Assembly: GCF_000308575.1 (NCBI RefSeq)
Contig: NZ_BAFZ01000077.1
Location: 1-64,000 of the forward strand
DNA length: 64,000 bases
Source of the DNA: Nocardia exalbida NBRC 100660
Lineage (GTDB): Bacteria; Actinomycetota; Actinomycetes; Mycobacteriales; Mycobacteriaceae
Direction of reading: 5' to 3'
Both the position numbers and the translations under genes were made by a program. This document shows, piece after piece, positions 27,316 through 35,094 of this stretch. Each line of letters starts with the position of its first letter. The stretch's first letter is position 1. The notes below the pieces were generated by a model. That model made no database searches. It was not told where the DNA came from and saw nothing but the letters and a program-made list of their open reading frames with translations.

Positions 27316-28467
27316 ATGACCGAGCACCGCGCCCTCCCGGGCGATCCGCCGCGGACCGACGCACCGTCGCCCCGCGCCGCCGCCGTGCGCGCGCGCACCT
27401 GGACCGACCGCGCCGGCGCGCGGGCGGCGGTGGTGAGCAGGCGCGCCGCCGCGCTGATCATGCGGGTGGCGCGGAAGGCCTGGGCGGATTCCATTTTCGC
27501 CAAGTCGGCCGCGGCGGCGTTCTGGCAGACGCTGTCCCTGGCGCCGCTGTTGCTCGGGGTACTCGGCAGCCTCGGTTACGTGGGCGGCTGGTTCGGCCCG
27601 GACACGGTGCAGATCGTCGAGACCAAGATCATCGCGTTCAGCCAGGACCTGTTCAGCGCGAACGTGGTCTCCGACCTCATCGAGCCAACGGTGCAGGACG
27701 TCCTCGGGCGCGGGCGCGGCGCGGTGGTGTCGGTCGGCTTCGTGCTGTCGCTGTGGGCCGGGTCGTCGGCGATGGCGACCTTCGTCGACTCGATCGTGGA
27801 GGCGCACGACCAGCAGGACGCGCGGCACCCGGTGTGGCAGCGCATCTTCGCCCTGTTGCTGTATGTGCTGTTCCTGGTGGCGTCGGTGTTCATCCTGCCG
27901 CTGGTAGCGCTGGGGCCGACGCTGATCGGACGGGTGCTGCCCACCGCGTGGCGGGCGACCGGACTCGGACTGCTGGATTTCTTCTACTACCCGGGCGTCG
28001 GCCTGCTGCTGATCGTCGGACTGACCACGCTGTACAAGCTGGCGCTGCACACTTCGCTGCCCTGGCACCGGCTCTTCGGCGGGGCCCTGGTGGCCGGGGT
28101 CTTCTTCATGGCGGCCAGCGACGTGCTGCGCCGCTACCTGTCCTGGGTCACCCGCACCGGCGTCACCTACGGTGCGCTGGCGACGCCGATCGCGTTCCTG
28201 CTGTTCACGTTCTTCCTGGGCTTCGCGGTGATCCTGGGCGCGGAGTTCAACGCGGCGGTACAGGAGTTCTGGCCCGCCCGGGCGACGCGTATGGAGCAGG
28301 TGAAGGAGTGGATCGCCAGCCAGGTGCGCGGAGAGGGAGAGGGCGGAGCCGACGAGGACACGGCAGACCGGAACGAGGCCGCCGCGAGCCCGGACGAGGC
28401 CGGGCCCGACGGCTCGCACGTCATGTTCGGTCTACGCGGAGCGGGGTCCTCGTCCGGCGAGTTGTAG
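27316..28467 (+). CDS. YihY/virulence-factor BrkB family membrane protein
   Basis: A 383-residue inner-membrane protein with six or seven helices. Characteristic stretches are AKSAAAAFWQTLSLAPLLLG (first helix), VLSLWAGSSAMATFVDSI and the C-terminal TYGALATPIAFLLFTFFLGF followed by ILGAEFNA. The last 70 residues are acidic and disordered. The start ATG 27316 marks the beginning of coding character; the open frame extends far upstream but only antisense to the helicase. It corresponds to M. tuberculosis Rv2707. Confidence 0.9.
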   Translation: MTEHRALPGDPPRTDAPSPRAAAVRARTWTDRAGARAAVVSRRAAALIMRVARKAWADSIFAKSAAAAFWQTLSLAPLLLGVLGSLGYVGGWFGPDTVQIVETKIIAFSQDLFSANVVSDLIEPTVQDVLGRGRGAVVSVGFVLSLWAGSSAMATFVDSIVEAHDQQDARHPVWQRIFALLLYVLFLVASVFILPLVALGPTLIGRVLPTAWRATGLGLLDFFYYPGVGLLLIVGLTTLYKLALHTSLPWHRLFGGALVAGVFFMAASDVLRRYLSWVTRTGVTYGALATPIAFLLFTFFLGFAVILGAEFNAAVQEFWPARATRMEQVKEWIASQVRGEGEGGADEDTADRNEAAASPDEAGPDGSHVMFGLRGAGSSSGEL

Positions 28468-28469
28468 TC

Positions 28470-28706
28470 TCACTCGCCCTTGCGTAGGCCGTCGTAGACC
28501 TTCTTGCACTCCGGGCACACCGGAGAGCCGGGCTTGGGCGAGCGGGTCACCGGGAAGACCTCTCCGCACAGCGCGACCACGTGGGTGCCCATGACGGCGC
28601 TCTCGGCGATCCTGTCCTTCTTCACATAGTGGAAGAACTTCGGGGTGTCGTCGCCCGTCGTCTCGTCGGTCGTCGTATCCGGGCGAACCATGGTGTCGGT
28701 GCTCAC
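28470..28706 (-). CDS. DUF3039 family protein
   Basis: A 78-residue protein: acidic Thr-rich N-terminus, then KFFHYVKKDRIAESAVMGTH and VVALCGEVFPVTRSPKPGSP followed by VCPECKKVYD. The three cysteines (C, CxxC) probably form a zinc ribbon. The GTG at 28706 gives the usual STDT start; an in-frame ATG at 28715 is possible. Convergent with the BrkB gene, two bases apart, as in M. tuberculosis Rv2707-Rv2708c. Function unknown. Confidence 0.88.
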   Translation of the reverse strand: MSTDTMVRPDTTTDETTGDDTPKFFHYVKKDRIAESAVMGTHVVALCGEVFPVTRSPKPGSPVCPECKKVYDGLRKGE

Positions 28707-28879
28707 GCATTCCATGATGCCGCATCGCGCGGTACCTGGCCGAACACGGTGCCGCATCAGCGGTGACCTTGTTCTCGGAGCGGAGGCCGATCACGGGATC
28801 GCATCGGTTGTGCCCCACGATCTCGGAGCAGAAGACGACCGTATGTGCGCGGATCGAGCGCGAGTGGAAGACTCGGGGT

Positions 28880-29299
28880 ATGCAGCAGAACGGCGATTCC
28901 TCATCCGCCGACGGCCGCGACCGCGAAGAGCACCCCGACGTGACGATGCCGACGCAGCCCCGCCGTTCCCCCGGATATTTTCCAGGTAATGACGACAAAC
29001 ACCCGGTACTGATCACCGAGGCGGCGCCCTCTCTCGAAGACCAGCACCGGGCCAGAGTGCGCCGGTACACGATCATCATGGCGTTCCGCATACCGTGCCT
29101 GGTTCTCGCCGCGATCGCCTACAGCACGTTCGGCAATCCGCTGCTGTCCATCCTGATCATCGTCGCGTCGATCCCGCTGCCCTGGATCGCGGTGCTGATC
29201 GCCAACGATCGCCCACCCCGCCGCAAGGACGAGCCCAGTCGCTGGGACCGTCCCCGCACCGCCATCGAGTCGCGTCCGCACAACGCCATCGACGGCTGA
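28880..29299 (+). CDS. DUF3099 family membrane protein
   Basis: A 139-residue protein with a polar N-terminus (residues 1-60, including PVLITEAAPSLEDQHRARVR, typical of the family) and two transmembrane helices at about 66-85 and 88-108 (IPCLVLAAIAYSTFG; LLSILIIVASIPLPWIAVLI). The C-terminus is basic and Arg/Asp-rich. Role unknown. Corresponds to Rv2709 of M. tuberculosis, upstream of sigB there too. Confidence 0.85.
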   Translation: MQQNGDSSSADGRDREEHPDVTMPTQPRRSPGYFPGNDDKHPVLITEAAPSLEDQHRARVRRYTIIMAFRIPCLVLAAIAYSTFGNPLLSILIIVASIPLPWIAVLIANDRPPRRKDEPSRWDRPRTAIESRPHNAIDG

Positions 29300-29317
29300 G
29301 TTCTCCGCGGCAACCCC

Positions 29318-30628
29318 TCATCGCGAGCCGAACGCCGCGCCGGGGGCCGGAGCCCGGCGGATGACCGCCGACATCACCGCGGCGGCCCCGCACAGACCGC
29401 CCGCCAGATACCAGGCGAGGTCGTAGCTGCCCTGGAGGTCGCGGATGACACCGGCACCAGTGGCCGCCACCGCAGAGCCGATCTGGTGGGCGGCGAACAC
29501 CCAGCCGAACGCGACCGGACCATCGGCGCCGAACAGCTCGCGGCACAGCACGACCGTCGGCGGCACCGTGGCCACCCAGTCCAGGCCGTAGAAGATGATG
29601 AACACCCACAGGCTCGGCTGGGTGTCCGGACCGAGCAGCGCGGGCAGGATAAGCAGCGACAGACCGCGCAGCGTGTAGTAGCCGATCAACAGGTAACGCG
29701 GGTCCATCCGGTCGGTCAGCCAGCCCGAGGCGATGGTGCCTGCCACGTCGAAGATGCCGACCACGGCCAGCAGACTCGCGGCGGTGGTCGGTGGCATGCC
29801 GTGGTCGTGCGCGGCGGTGACGAAATGGGTACCGACCAACCCGTTGGTCGACGCGCCACAGACCGCGAACCCGCCCGCGAGCAACCAGAAGCCGGGACGG
29901 CGGGCGATGGTGGCGAGCACCGTGAGCGCCCGGGACGCGCCACCGGCGGCGGGTACCCGAAGGCCCACCGCGCTGTCCGGCTCGGCGCCGTAGGCTCGCA
30001 CGCCCAGGTCACTCGGATAGTCCCGGATGAACAGCAGCACCAGCGGCGCCACGGCCAGTGCCGCGGCCGCGACGATCAGCGACGGCACCCGCCAGCCGTG
30101 CGCGTGTGCCAGCGCCGAAACCAGCGGAAGGAAGACCAGCTGTCCGGTCGCGCCCGCGGCGGTGAGCACCCCGGTGACCAGACCGCGCTGACGCACGAAC
30201 CACCGGCCGGTGATCGTCGCGACGAACGGCATCGACATCGACCCCACGCCCACCCCGACCAGCAGTCCCCAGGTCAGCACCAGGTGCCACGGCCGGGACA
30301 TGAACACCGTCAGCCCGCTGCCCGCCGCGACCAGCAGCAGCGCGCAGGCCACCACCCTGCGGATGCCGAAACGGTCCATCAGCGCGGCGGCGAACGGTGA
30401 GATCAGACCGTAGAGCAGCAGATTCAGCGAAACGGCGGTCCCGATGGTCGCGTGTGACCAGCCGAACTCCTCGTGCAGCGGGTCCATCAGCACGCCGGGC
30501 ACCGACCGGAATCCGGCCGCGCCCAGCAGCGCGATGAAACCGACGCCCGCGACAAGCCATGCCGGATGCAAGCGCCGGCGCGGCGCGGTGTCGAGAGAAA
30601 CCAGGGGCGGCGTCCGCAGTTCGGTCAC
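29318..30628 (-). CDS. MFS transporter
   Basis: A 436-residue major facilitator superfamily carrier with 12 predicted helices. The loop 2-3 motif MDRFGIRRVVACALLLVAAG (A-motif variant) is near residue 82, GLLVGVGVGSMSMPFVATIT near 120, and SGWLTDRMDPRYLL is the equivalent in the second half. The GRWFVRQRG and FGWVFAAHQIGSAVAATGAG stretches suggest the monocarboxylate/oxalate-formate (OFA) group, but the substrate cannot be named. The GTG at 30628 is used. Confidence 0.88.
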   Translation of the reverse strand: MTELRTPPLVSLDTAPRRRLHPAWLVAGVGFIALLGAAGFRSVPGVLMDPLHEEFGWSHATIGTAVSLNLLLYGLISPFAAALMDRFGIRRVVACALLLVAAGSGLTVFMSRPWHLVLTWGLLVGVGVGSMSMPFVATITGRWFVRQRGLVTGVLTAAGATGQLVFLPLVSALAHAHGWRVPSLIVAAAALAVAPLVLLFIRDYPSDLGVRAYGAEPDSAVGLRVPAAGGASRALTVLATIARRPGFWLLAGGFAVCGASTNGLVGTHFVTAAHDHGMPPTTAASLLAVVGIFDVAGTIASGWLTDRMDPRYLLIGYYTLRGLSLLILPALLGPDTQPSLWVFIIFYGLDWVATVPPTVVLCRELFGADGPVAFGWVFAAHQIGSAVAATGAGVIRDLQGSYDLAWYLAGGLCGAAAVMSAVIRRAPAPGAAFGSR

Positions 30629-30810
30629 CCGATGAGCTTGCCGGAATCATGTTCACGCATCGAGTGGCGGAAATGCCACATACCATCGAATTCGTGCCAA
30701 TCGCGGGCGCGCCGGTATCTTCTCGACAAGGCGCGCACGCGTACCTAGGGTCTCATGGGACCTCGCGCACCATGATCACCGATGTTGCGGGCGACAAGAC
30801 AGGAGTGCAC

Positions 30811-31554
30811 ATGATTCGGTGGATCTGGGTCTTCCTGGACCGCCCGGCACAGCGTTTCGACGACTGCGCGAAGTTCTGGTCCACGGTCACCGGCACCGAA
30901 CTCTCCCCTCGGCGCGGTGCGAACGACGAGTTCCTCACCTTGTTGCCCGACCCCGCGCTGTTCGCCGCGGCGAGCGTCAAGATGCAAGCGGTGACCGGCC
31001 TGGGCGGTGTGCACCTCGATCTGGACGTCGACCACATACCCTCCGCCGTCCGCACCGCCCTGGACCTCGGGGCGGAACTGGTCGCCAACCATCCGGACTA
31101 CGCCGTGCTGCGCTCCCCCGGCGGCCAGACGTTCTGCCTGACGCCCAGCGGCCGCGCGAGGAGCACGCCCGCACCCGCCGTCCGGGCCGCGGACGGCACG
31201 TTCTCGCGCCTCGACCAGGTGTGCCTCGACATCGGCCCACTCGACCACGAGGTGGAGACCCGCTTCTGGAAGCTGCTGACCGGGTGGGCTTTCCAGCCCG
31301 GCAGGCGGCCGGAATTCGCCCGCCTGCGCTCCGAGGAACAGCAGTTACCGGTGCAGCTGCTGTTGCAGCGCCTCGGTGAGAACCGCCCGACCAGCGCGCA
31401 TGTCGACCTGGCCGCGAGCGACATCGAAGCCACCGCCGCATGGCACGAGTCGCTCGGCGCGACCGTGGTGGAGCGTCATGAGCACTGGATCGTCCTGAGC
31501 GATCCGGCCGACGCGCTGTACTGCGTCACCGGACGCGATCCCAGCGGAGTCTGA
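30811..31554 (+). CDS. VOC-family protein (glyoxalase/bleomycin-resistance fold)
   Basis: A 247-residue protein with two vicinal-oxygen-chelate modules: residues 1-115 (FLDRPAQRFDDCAKFWSTVT ... YAVLRSPGGQTFCLTP) and 125-245 (VCLDIGPLDHEVETRFWKLL ... WIVLSDPADALYCVTGR). The arrangement matches glyoxalase-like proteins of unassigned substrate. The start ATG 30811 has AGGAG 5 bases upstream; an in-frame ATG at 30772 lacks one. It ends six bases before the tandem repeat. Confidence 0.85.
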   Translation: MIRWIWVFLDRPAQRFDDCAKFWSTVTGTELSPRRGANDEFLTLLPDPALFAAASVKMQAVTGLGGVHLDLDVDHIPSAVRTALDLGAELVANHPDYAVLRSPGGQTFCLTPSGRARSTPAPAVRAADGTFSRLDQVCLDIGPLDHEVETRFWKLLTGWAFQPGRRPEFARLRSEEQQLPVQLLLQRLGENRPTSAHVDLAASDIEATAAWHESLGATVVERHEHWIVLSDPADALYCVTGRDPSGV

Positions 31555-31560
31555 TCGGCC

Positions 31561-31680
31561 AGCGGCACAGCGGCACAGCGGCACAGCGGCACAGCGGCAC
31601 AGCGGCACAGCGGCACAGCGGCACAGCGGCACAGCGGCACAGCGGCACAGCGGCACAGCGGCACAGCGGCACAGCGGCAC
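31561..31680. repeat. Tandem repeat: 15 exact copies of the 8-bp unit AGCGGCAC
   Basis: The 120 bases are fifteen uninterrupted identical copies of AGCGGCAC. The array begins six bases after the stop of the VOC gene and lies about 107 bases before the methyltransferase start. It is not a CRISPR array since there are no spacers. The unit length and perfection are those of a variable-number repeat prone to slippage. Confidence 0.97.
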
Positions 31681-31787
31681 GGACGACAATCCCACAGGCC
31701 CGTCACGGGGACGTCCACCACGTCGAGGTCCCGTGACACAGTGGGCGCTCGATCCGCGCCCGGTGGTCGCGGTGGCAGAGTACCGGT

Positions 31788-33305
31788 GTGTCTACGAACC
31801 GATCGACGACCACCGGATCGCTGCTCACCGCGCTGTGCCCGGACCTGCGGACCGCGCTGACCAGGGTGGGCTACGACGCCGACACCCTGCTGGAGGTACT
31901 CGGCGACGCGCACGCCGCGCTGGGCCGGTCGGAGCCGGTGCCGGTGCGCCGCGCGGCACGCCGGGCCGGAGAGCTGGGCACGCTGATCCGCCTTCTGCTG
32001 CTCGGCGACGCGCTGCCCGAACGGGAGGTGGCCGGGGCGCTCGCGCCCGTGGCGATCGACCGCGCGGTCGCCGCGGGCCTGCTCGACCGCGATGGTGACC
32101 AGGTGCGGGCGGCGCTGGACCTGCGGCCGCTGGACGCGGGCGCGGGCACCCGATGGGTCCTGTCCGACCTCGACGATTCGATGCACCGGCGCACCCTGAC
32201 CGAGGAGCACGTCCTCGGTGTCGGCCACGCCTCTCTCTCGCTGCTGCGCGCCACACCCACCCGGCCGGTCGGCACGGTGCTCGATCTCGGCACCGGCTGC
32301 GGGGTACAGGCGGTGCACGCCGCGTCGTACGCGCGGCGCGTGACCGCCACCGATGTCAATCCCCGGGCGCTGTGGCTGGCCGAGGCCACCGCGGCGCTCA
32401 ACGAGCTGGACATCGAACTGCTGGAGGGTTCCTGGTTCGAACCGGTGCGGGGCAGGCGCTTCGACCAGGTGGTGGCCAATCCGCCCTTCGTGGTGGGTCC
32501 CGGGCGCGTCGAGCACACCTATCGCGATTCCGGCCTCGCGCTCGACGGCGCGAGCGAATTGGTGATCGCGCAGGCCGCCGATCTGCTCGCCCCCGGTGGC
32601 ACCGCCGCGATGCTCGCCGCATGGGTCCATGCCGAGAACGAGGACTGGCGCGGGCGGGTCTCCTCCTGGTTGCCCGCGCACGGCGTGGACGCCTGGGTGG
32701 TGCAACGTGACGTCGCCGATCCCGCCCTGTATGTGGGCACCTGGTTGCGGGACGCGGGAGCGGATCCGCGAGATCCGGCCGCGCAGGCTCGCGCGGAGCG
32801 CTGGCTGGACGCTTTCGAGGCCGCCGACGTCGAAGGAATCGGGTTCGGTTTCGTCTACCTGCGCAGCATCGACGGGCCGACCGAACTGCTCGCCGAGGAT
32901 CTCACCCACGGCTTCGACGATCCGCTCGGCGAGGAGGCCGTCCGGTATTTCGAGCGCTCGGCCTGGTTGCGTGCTGTCGCCCGTGACGAAAGTCTCGCCT
33001 GGTCTTCGCGTTTCGCCGTGGACCCGGCGACAGCGCTGGAACGGGTGTATCTGCGGGGCGCCGAGGGCTGGGCGCCGGAGGTGGCGCGGTTGCACCGCGG
33101 CGATGGGCCCCGCTGGCAGCACGAAGTGGATGAGGCCACGATCGCACTGCTGGCGGGAATGCACGCCGACGGCCTGCCGTTGTACGAGCTGATCGAGCTG
33201 CTGGCGCTCGCGCACGGATCCGAGCAGGTGAGCGCCGAGTTCGCGGCCGACGCGTTGTCCGTGGTCACCGGATTGGTACGGCACGGATTGATCAGGCCCG
33301 TGTGA
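31788..33305 (+). CDS. Large class I SAM-dependent methyltransferase (DUF7059/DUF7782)
   Basis: A 505-residue three-part protein. Residues 1-130 are a helical N-terminal domain (DUF7059-like), 135-350 a HemK/PrmA-like methyltransferase core with SAM loop VLDLGTGCGVQAVHAASYA, TATDVNPRAL and catalytic VVANPPFVVGPG (NPPF), and 360-505 a C-terminal winged domain (DUF7782-like). NPPF enzymes methylate amide or amino nitrogens, often of Gln or of bases in nucleic acid. The actual target is unknown. The GTG at 31788 is used. It precedes sigB. Confidence 0.88.
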   Translation: MSTNRSTTTGSLLTALCPDLRTALTRVGYDADTLLEVLGDAHAALGRSEPVPVRRAARRAGELGTLIRLLLLGDALPEREVAGALAPVAIDRAVAAGLLDRDGDQVRAALDLRPLDAGAGTRWVLSDLDDSMHRRTLTEEHVLGVGHASLSLLRATPTRPVGTVLDLGTGCGVQAVHAASYARRVTATDVNPRALWLAEATAALNELDIELLEGSWFEPVRGRRFDQVVANPPFVVGPGRVEHTYRDSGLALDGASELVIAQAADLLAPGGTAAMLAAWVHAENEDWRGRVSSWLPAHGVDAWVVQRDVADPALYVGTWLRDAGADPRDPAAQARAERWLDAFEAADVEGIGFGFVYLRSIDGPTELLAEDLTHGFDDPLGEEAVRYFERSAWLRAVARDESLAWSSRFAVDPATALERVYLRGAEGWAPEVARLHRGDGPRWQHEVDEATIALLAGMHADGLPLYELIELLALAHGSEQVSAEFAADALSVVTGLVRHGLIRPV

Positions 33306-33401
33306 TCACACGGCGACCGCGCGCCGGTCGGTGCGGGTCCTGGCGGGAGATTGTCCCCGCGCTGCGGTGCTTCTCAGGAACTTCTCAGACGAGAAGCGCG
33401 A

Positions 33402-33423
33402 AAACCGCTGCTCAGAGCGGTTT
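33402..33423 (+). terminator. Hairpin upstream of sigB, possible terminator of the methyltransferase gene
   Basis: AAACCGCT and AGCGGTTT form a perfect 8-bp stem around a GCTCAG loop, ending in a short T-run. It lies about 100 bases after the methyltransferase stop and 17 bases before the sigB -35 element, so it may insulate sigB from read-through. A second dyad, CTTCTC-AGAC-GAGAAG, sits at 33381-33396. Confidence 0.5.
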
Positions 33424-33439
33424 ATGCCAGCCGTAACGG

Positions 33440-33465
33440 GGAACTTTCTTTCTGTCGGGTCCGTT
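33440..33465 (+). promoter_or_regulatory. ECF-type (SigE/SigH-like) promoter of sigB
   Basis: GGAAC at 33440-33444 and CGTT at 33462-33465 are separated by exactly 17 bases, the -35/-10 pattern recognised by SigE/SigH-class factors in Actinobacteria. It lies 36 bases upstream of the sigB start. In M. tuberculosis sigB is likewise driven from an ECF-dependent promoter. Confidence 0.75.
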
Positions 33466-33500
33466 TATCGGAGTGAGACACCACCGACAGGAGGCAAGTC

Positions 33501-34469
33501 ATGACAAGCCCCGCCACCACTCGTGTGCGCATCAGCGATTCGGACCTCGACGCTCAGAGCCCTGCCGCCGACCTGGTACGCGTGTACCTGAACGGGATCG
33601 GCCGCACCGCGCTGCTCACCGCTGCCGACGAGGTCGAGCTGGCCAAGCGCATCGAGGCGGGCCTCTACGCGCAGAATCTGCTGGAAACCGGCAAGCGACT
33701 GTCGGCGACCCGCAAGCGTGATCTCGCGATCATCGTGCGCGACGGTCAGGCCGCCCGGTCTCATCTGCTGGAAGCCAACCTGCGCCTTGTTGTCTCGCTC
33801 GCCAAGCGGTACACCGGCCGCGGCATGCCGCTGCTCGACCTGATCCAGGAGGGCAACCTCGGGTTGATCCGTGCCATGGAGAAGTTCGACTATGCCAAGG
33901 GCTTCAAATTCTCCACCTACGCCACCTGGTGGATCCGGCAGGCCATCACCCGCGGTATGGCCGACCAGAGCCGCACCATCCGCCTGCCCGTCCACCTCGT
34001 CGAGCAGGTGAACAAGCTGGCCAGGATCAAGCGCGAACTGCACCAGCAACTGGGGCGCGAGGCCACCGACGAGGAACTGGCCCGCGAATCCGGCATCCCG
34101 GTCGACAAGATCTCCGATCTGCTCGACCACAGCCGTGACCCGGTGAGCCTGGACATGCCGGTCGGTAACGACGAAGAGGCCCCGCTGGGCGATTTCATCG
34201 AGGATTCCGAGGCCACCTCGGCCGAGTCGGCGGTCATCGCAGGCCTGCTGCACCACGATGTGCGCAGCGTGCTCGCCACCTTGGACGAGCGCGAACAGCA
34301 GGTCATCCGGCTGCGATTCGGGTTGGACGACGGCCAGCCGCGCACGCTGGACCAGATCGGCAAGCTCTTCGGCCTCTCCCGCGAGCGGGTGCGCCAGATC
34401 GAGCGTGAAGTCATGGCGAAGCTGCGCAAGGGCGAGCGGGCCGATCGGCTCCGCGCCTACGCCAGCTGA
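33501..34469 (+). CDS. sigB: Group 2 principal-like sigma factor SigB
   Basis: A 322-residue sigma-70 protein close to SigA in regions 1.2-4 but without its long Lys-rich and acidic N-terminus. Region 1.2 begins DLVRVYLNGIGRTALL, region 2 has RLVVSLAKRYTGRGMPLLDL and KFSTYATWWIRQAITRGM, and region 4 LFGLSRERVRQIEREVMAKL. In mycobacteria SigB is a stress and stationary-phase factor. The start ATG 33501 has AGGAGG at 33489-33494. Upstream is an ECF-type promoter. Confidence 0.95.
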   Translation: MTSPATTRVRISDSDLDAQSPAADLVRVYLNGIGRTALLTAADEVELAKRIEAGLYAQNLLETGKRLSATRKRDLAIIVRDGQAARSHLLEANLRLVVSLAKRYTGRGMPLLDLIQEGNLGLIRAMEKFDYAKGFKFSTYATWWIRQAITRGMADQSRTIRLPVHLVEQVNKLARIKRELHQQLGREATDEELARESGIPVDKISDLLDHSRDPVSLDMPVGNDEEAPLGDFIEDSEATSAESAVIAGLLHHDVRSVLATLDEREQQVIRLRFGLDDGQPRTLDQIGKLFGLSRERVRQIEREVMAKLRKGERADRLRAYAS

Positions 34470-34479
34470 TCATCCCGGG

Positions 34480-34507
34480 CGCCGGCTGCGTCGAGACAGC
34501 GCCGGCG
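34480..34507 (+). terminator. Hairpin downstream of sigB
   Basis: CGCCGGC at 34480-34486 pairs with GCCGGCG at 34501-34507; TG/CA extend the stem across a two-base bulge around an 8-base loop. It lies ten bases after the sigB stop. A GC-rich terminator without T-run is plausible. Confidence 0.5.
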
Positions 34508-34637
34508 TTCGGCTCGGTGACCGTTTGCGCCCTGGTCACCTCTCCGCGCCGACCGGTAAGCGCGCGTGCCCGTCCCCTCCGGGTGTCGCGCGAACCGGTC
34601 GGCGGTGTCGTACTTCCCCCAAGTCGGCCCGGTGGGC

Positions 34638-34940
34638 TCAGCTCTGATCCACCGCGATGTCGTACTTCACGGTGTCACCGTCGACCGAGGTCACCGTCAG
34701 CATCACACCGAGGGTGTCCCCGCCCGCGGTCAGCGTGCAGCGCATGGTCGTTCCTTCCTTGCCGGTGAGATCGCCGGGGCAGTCGATGGCGTCGGGTTCC
34801 TGCCCGACCTTCTCGGTGAGCGAATCCTTCACCGACCTCTCCAGATCGGCCTCTTCGACTTTCGGCGTACCGATGCTGACCGAACACGCGGTCAGCGCCG
34901 TCACGAGCAACGACAACAGGGCAAGGCTGCGAATCTTCAT
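34638..34940 (-). CDS. DUF4333-type lipoprotein
   Basis: A 100-residue secreted lipoprotein. The signal peptide MKIRSLALLSLLVTALTAC ends in an LTAC lipobox (lipidated Cys near residue 19). The mature part (VEEADLERSVKDSLTEKVGQ, AIDCPGDLTGKEGTTMRCTL) has the two cysteines and pattern of DUF4333 domains, common in mycobacterial and nocardial envelope proteins. Start ATG 34940 begins the signal peptide. Function unknown. Confidence 0.88.
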   Translation of the reverse strand: MKIRSLALLSLLVTALTACSVSIGTPKVEEADLERSVKDSLTEKVGQEPDAIDCPGDLTGKEGTTMRCTLTAGGDTLGVMLTVTSVDGDTVKYDIAVDQS

Positions 34941-35094
34941 GGCGAGCTGGGCCTTTCTCAGGACGAATATGGCATCCCCACATCGCGGTGCGAGGGATCG
35001 TCCGTTATCGGACATCTCGCTGGTGACCTGTGTGAGCCGACGTCTCAGCCGCGCCACTCCGCCGGGACAGCTCACCCGGGGTGGCTCGTCCTGC

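Noticed and set aside
31561..31680. CRISPR-like array
   Set aside because: The repeats are 8 bp and contiguous with no spacers, and no cas genes are present.
31476..33284. 602-residue minus-strand open frame with a PLCRCAAV repeat
   Set aside because: The repeat is the translated 8-bp tandem array (open in all frames), and the rest is antisense to the methyltransferase.
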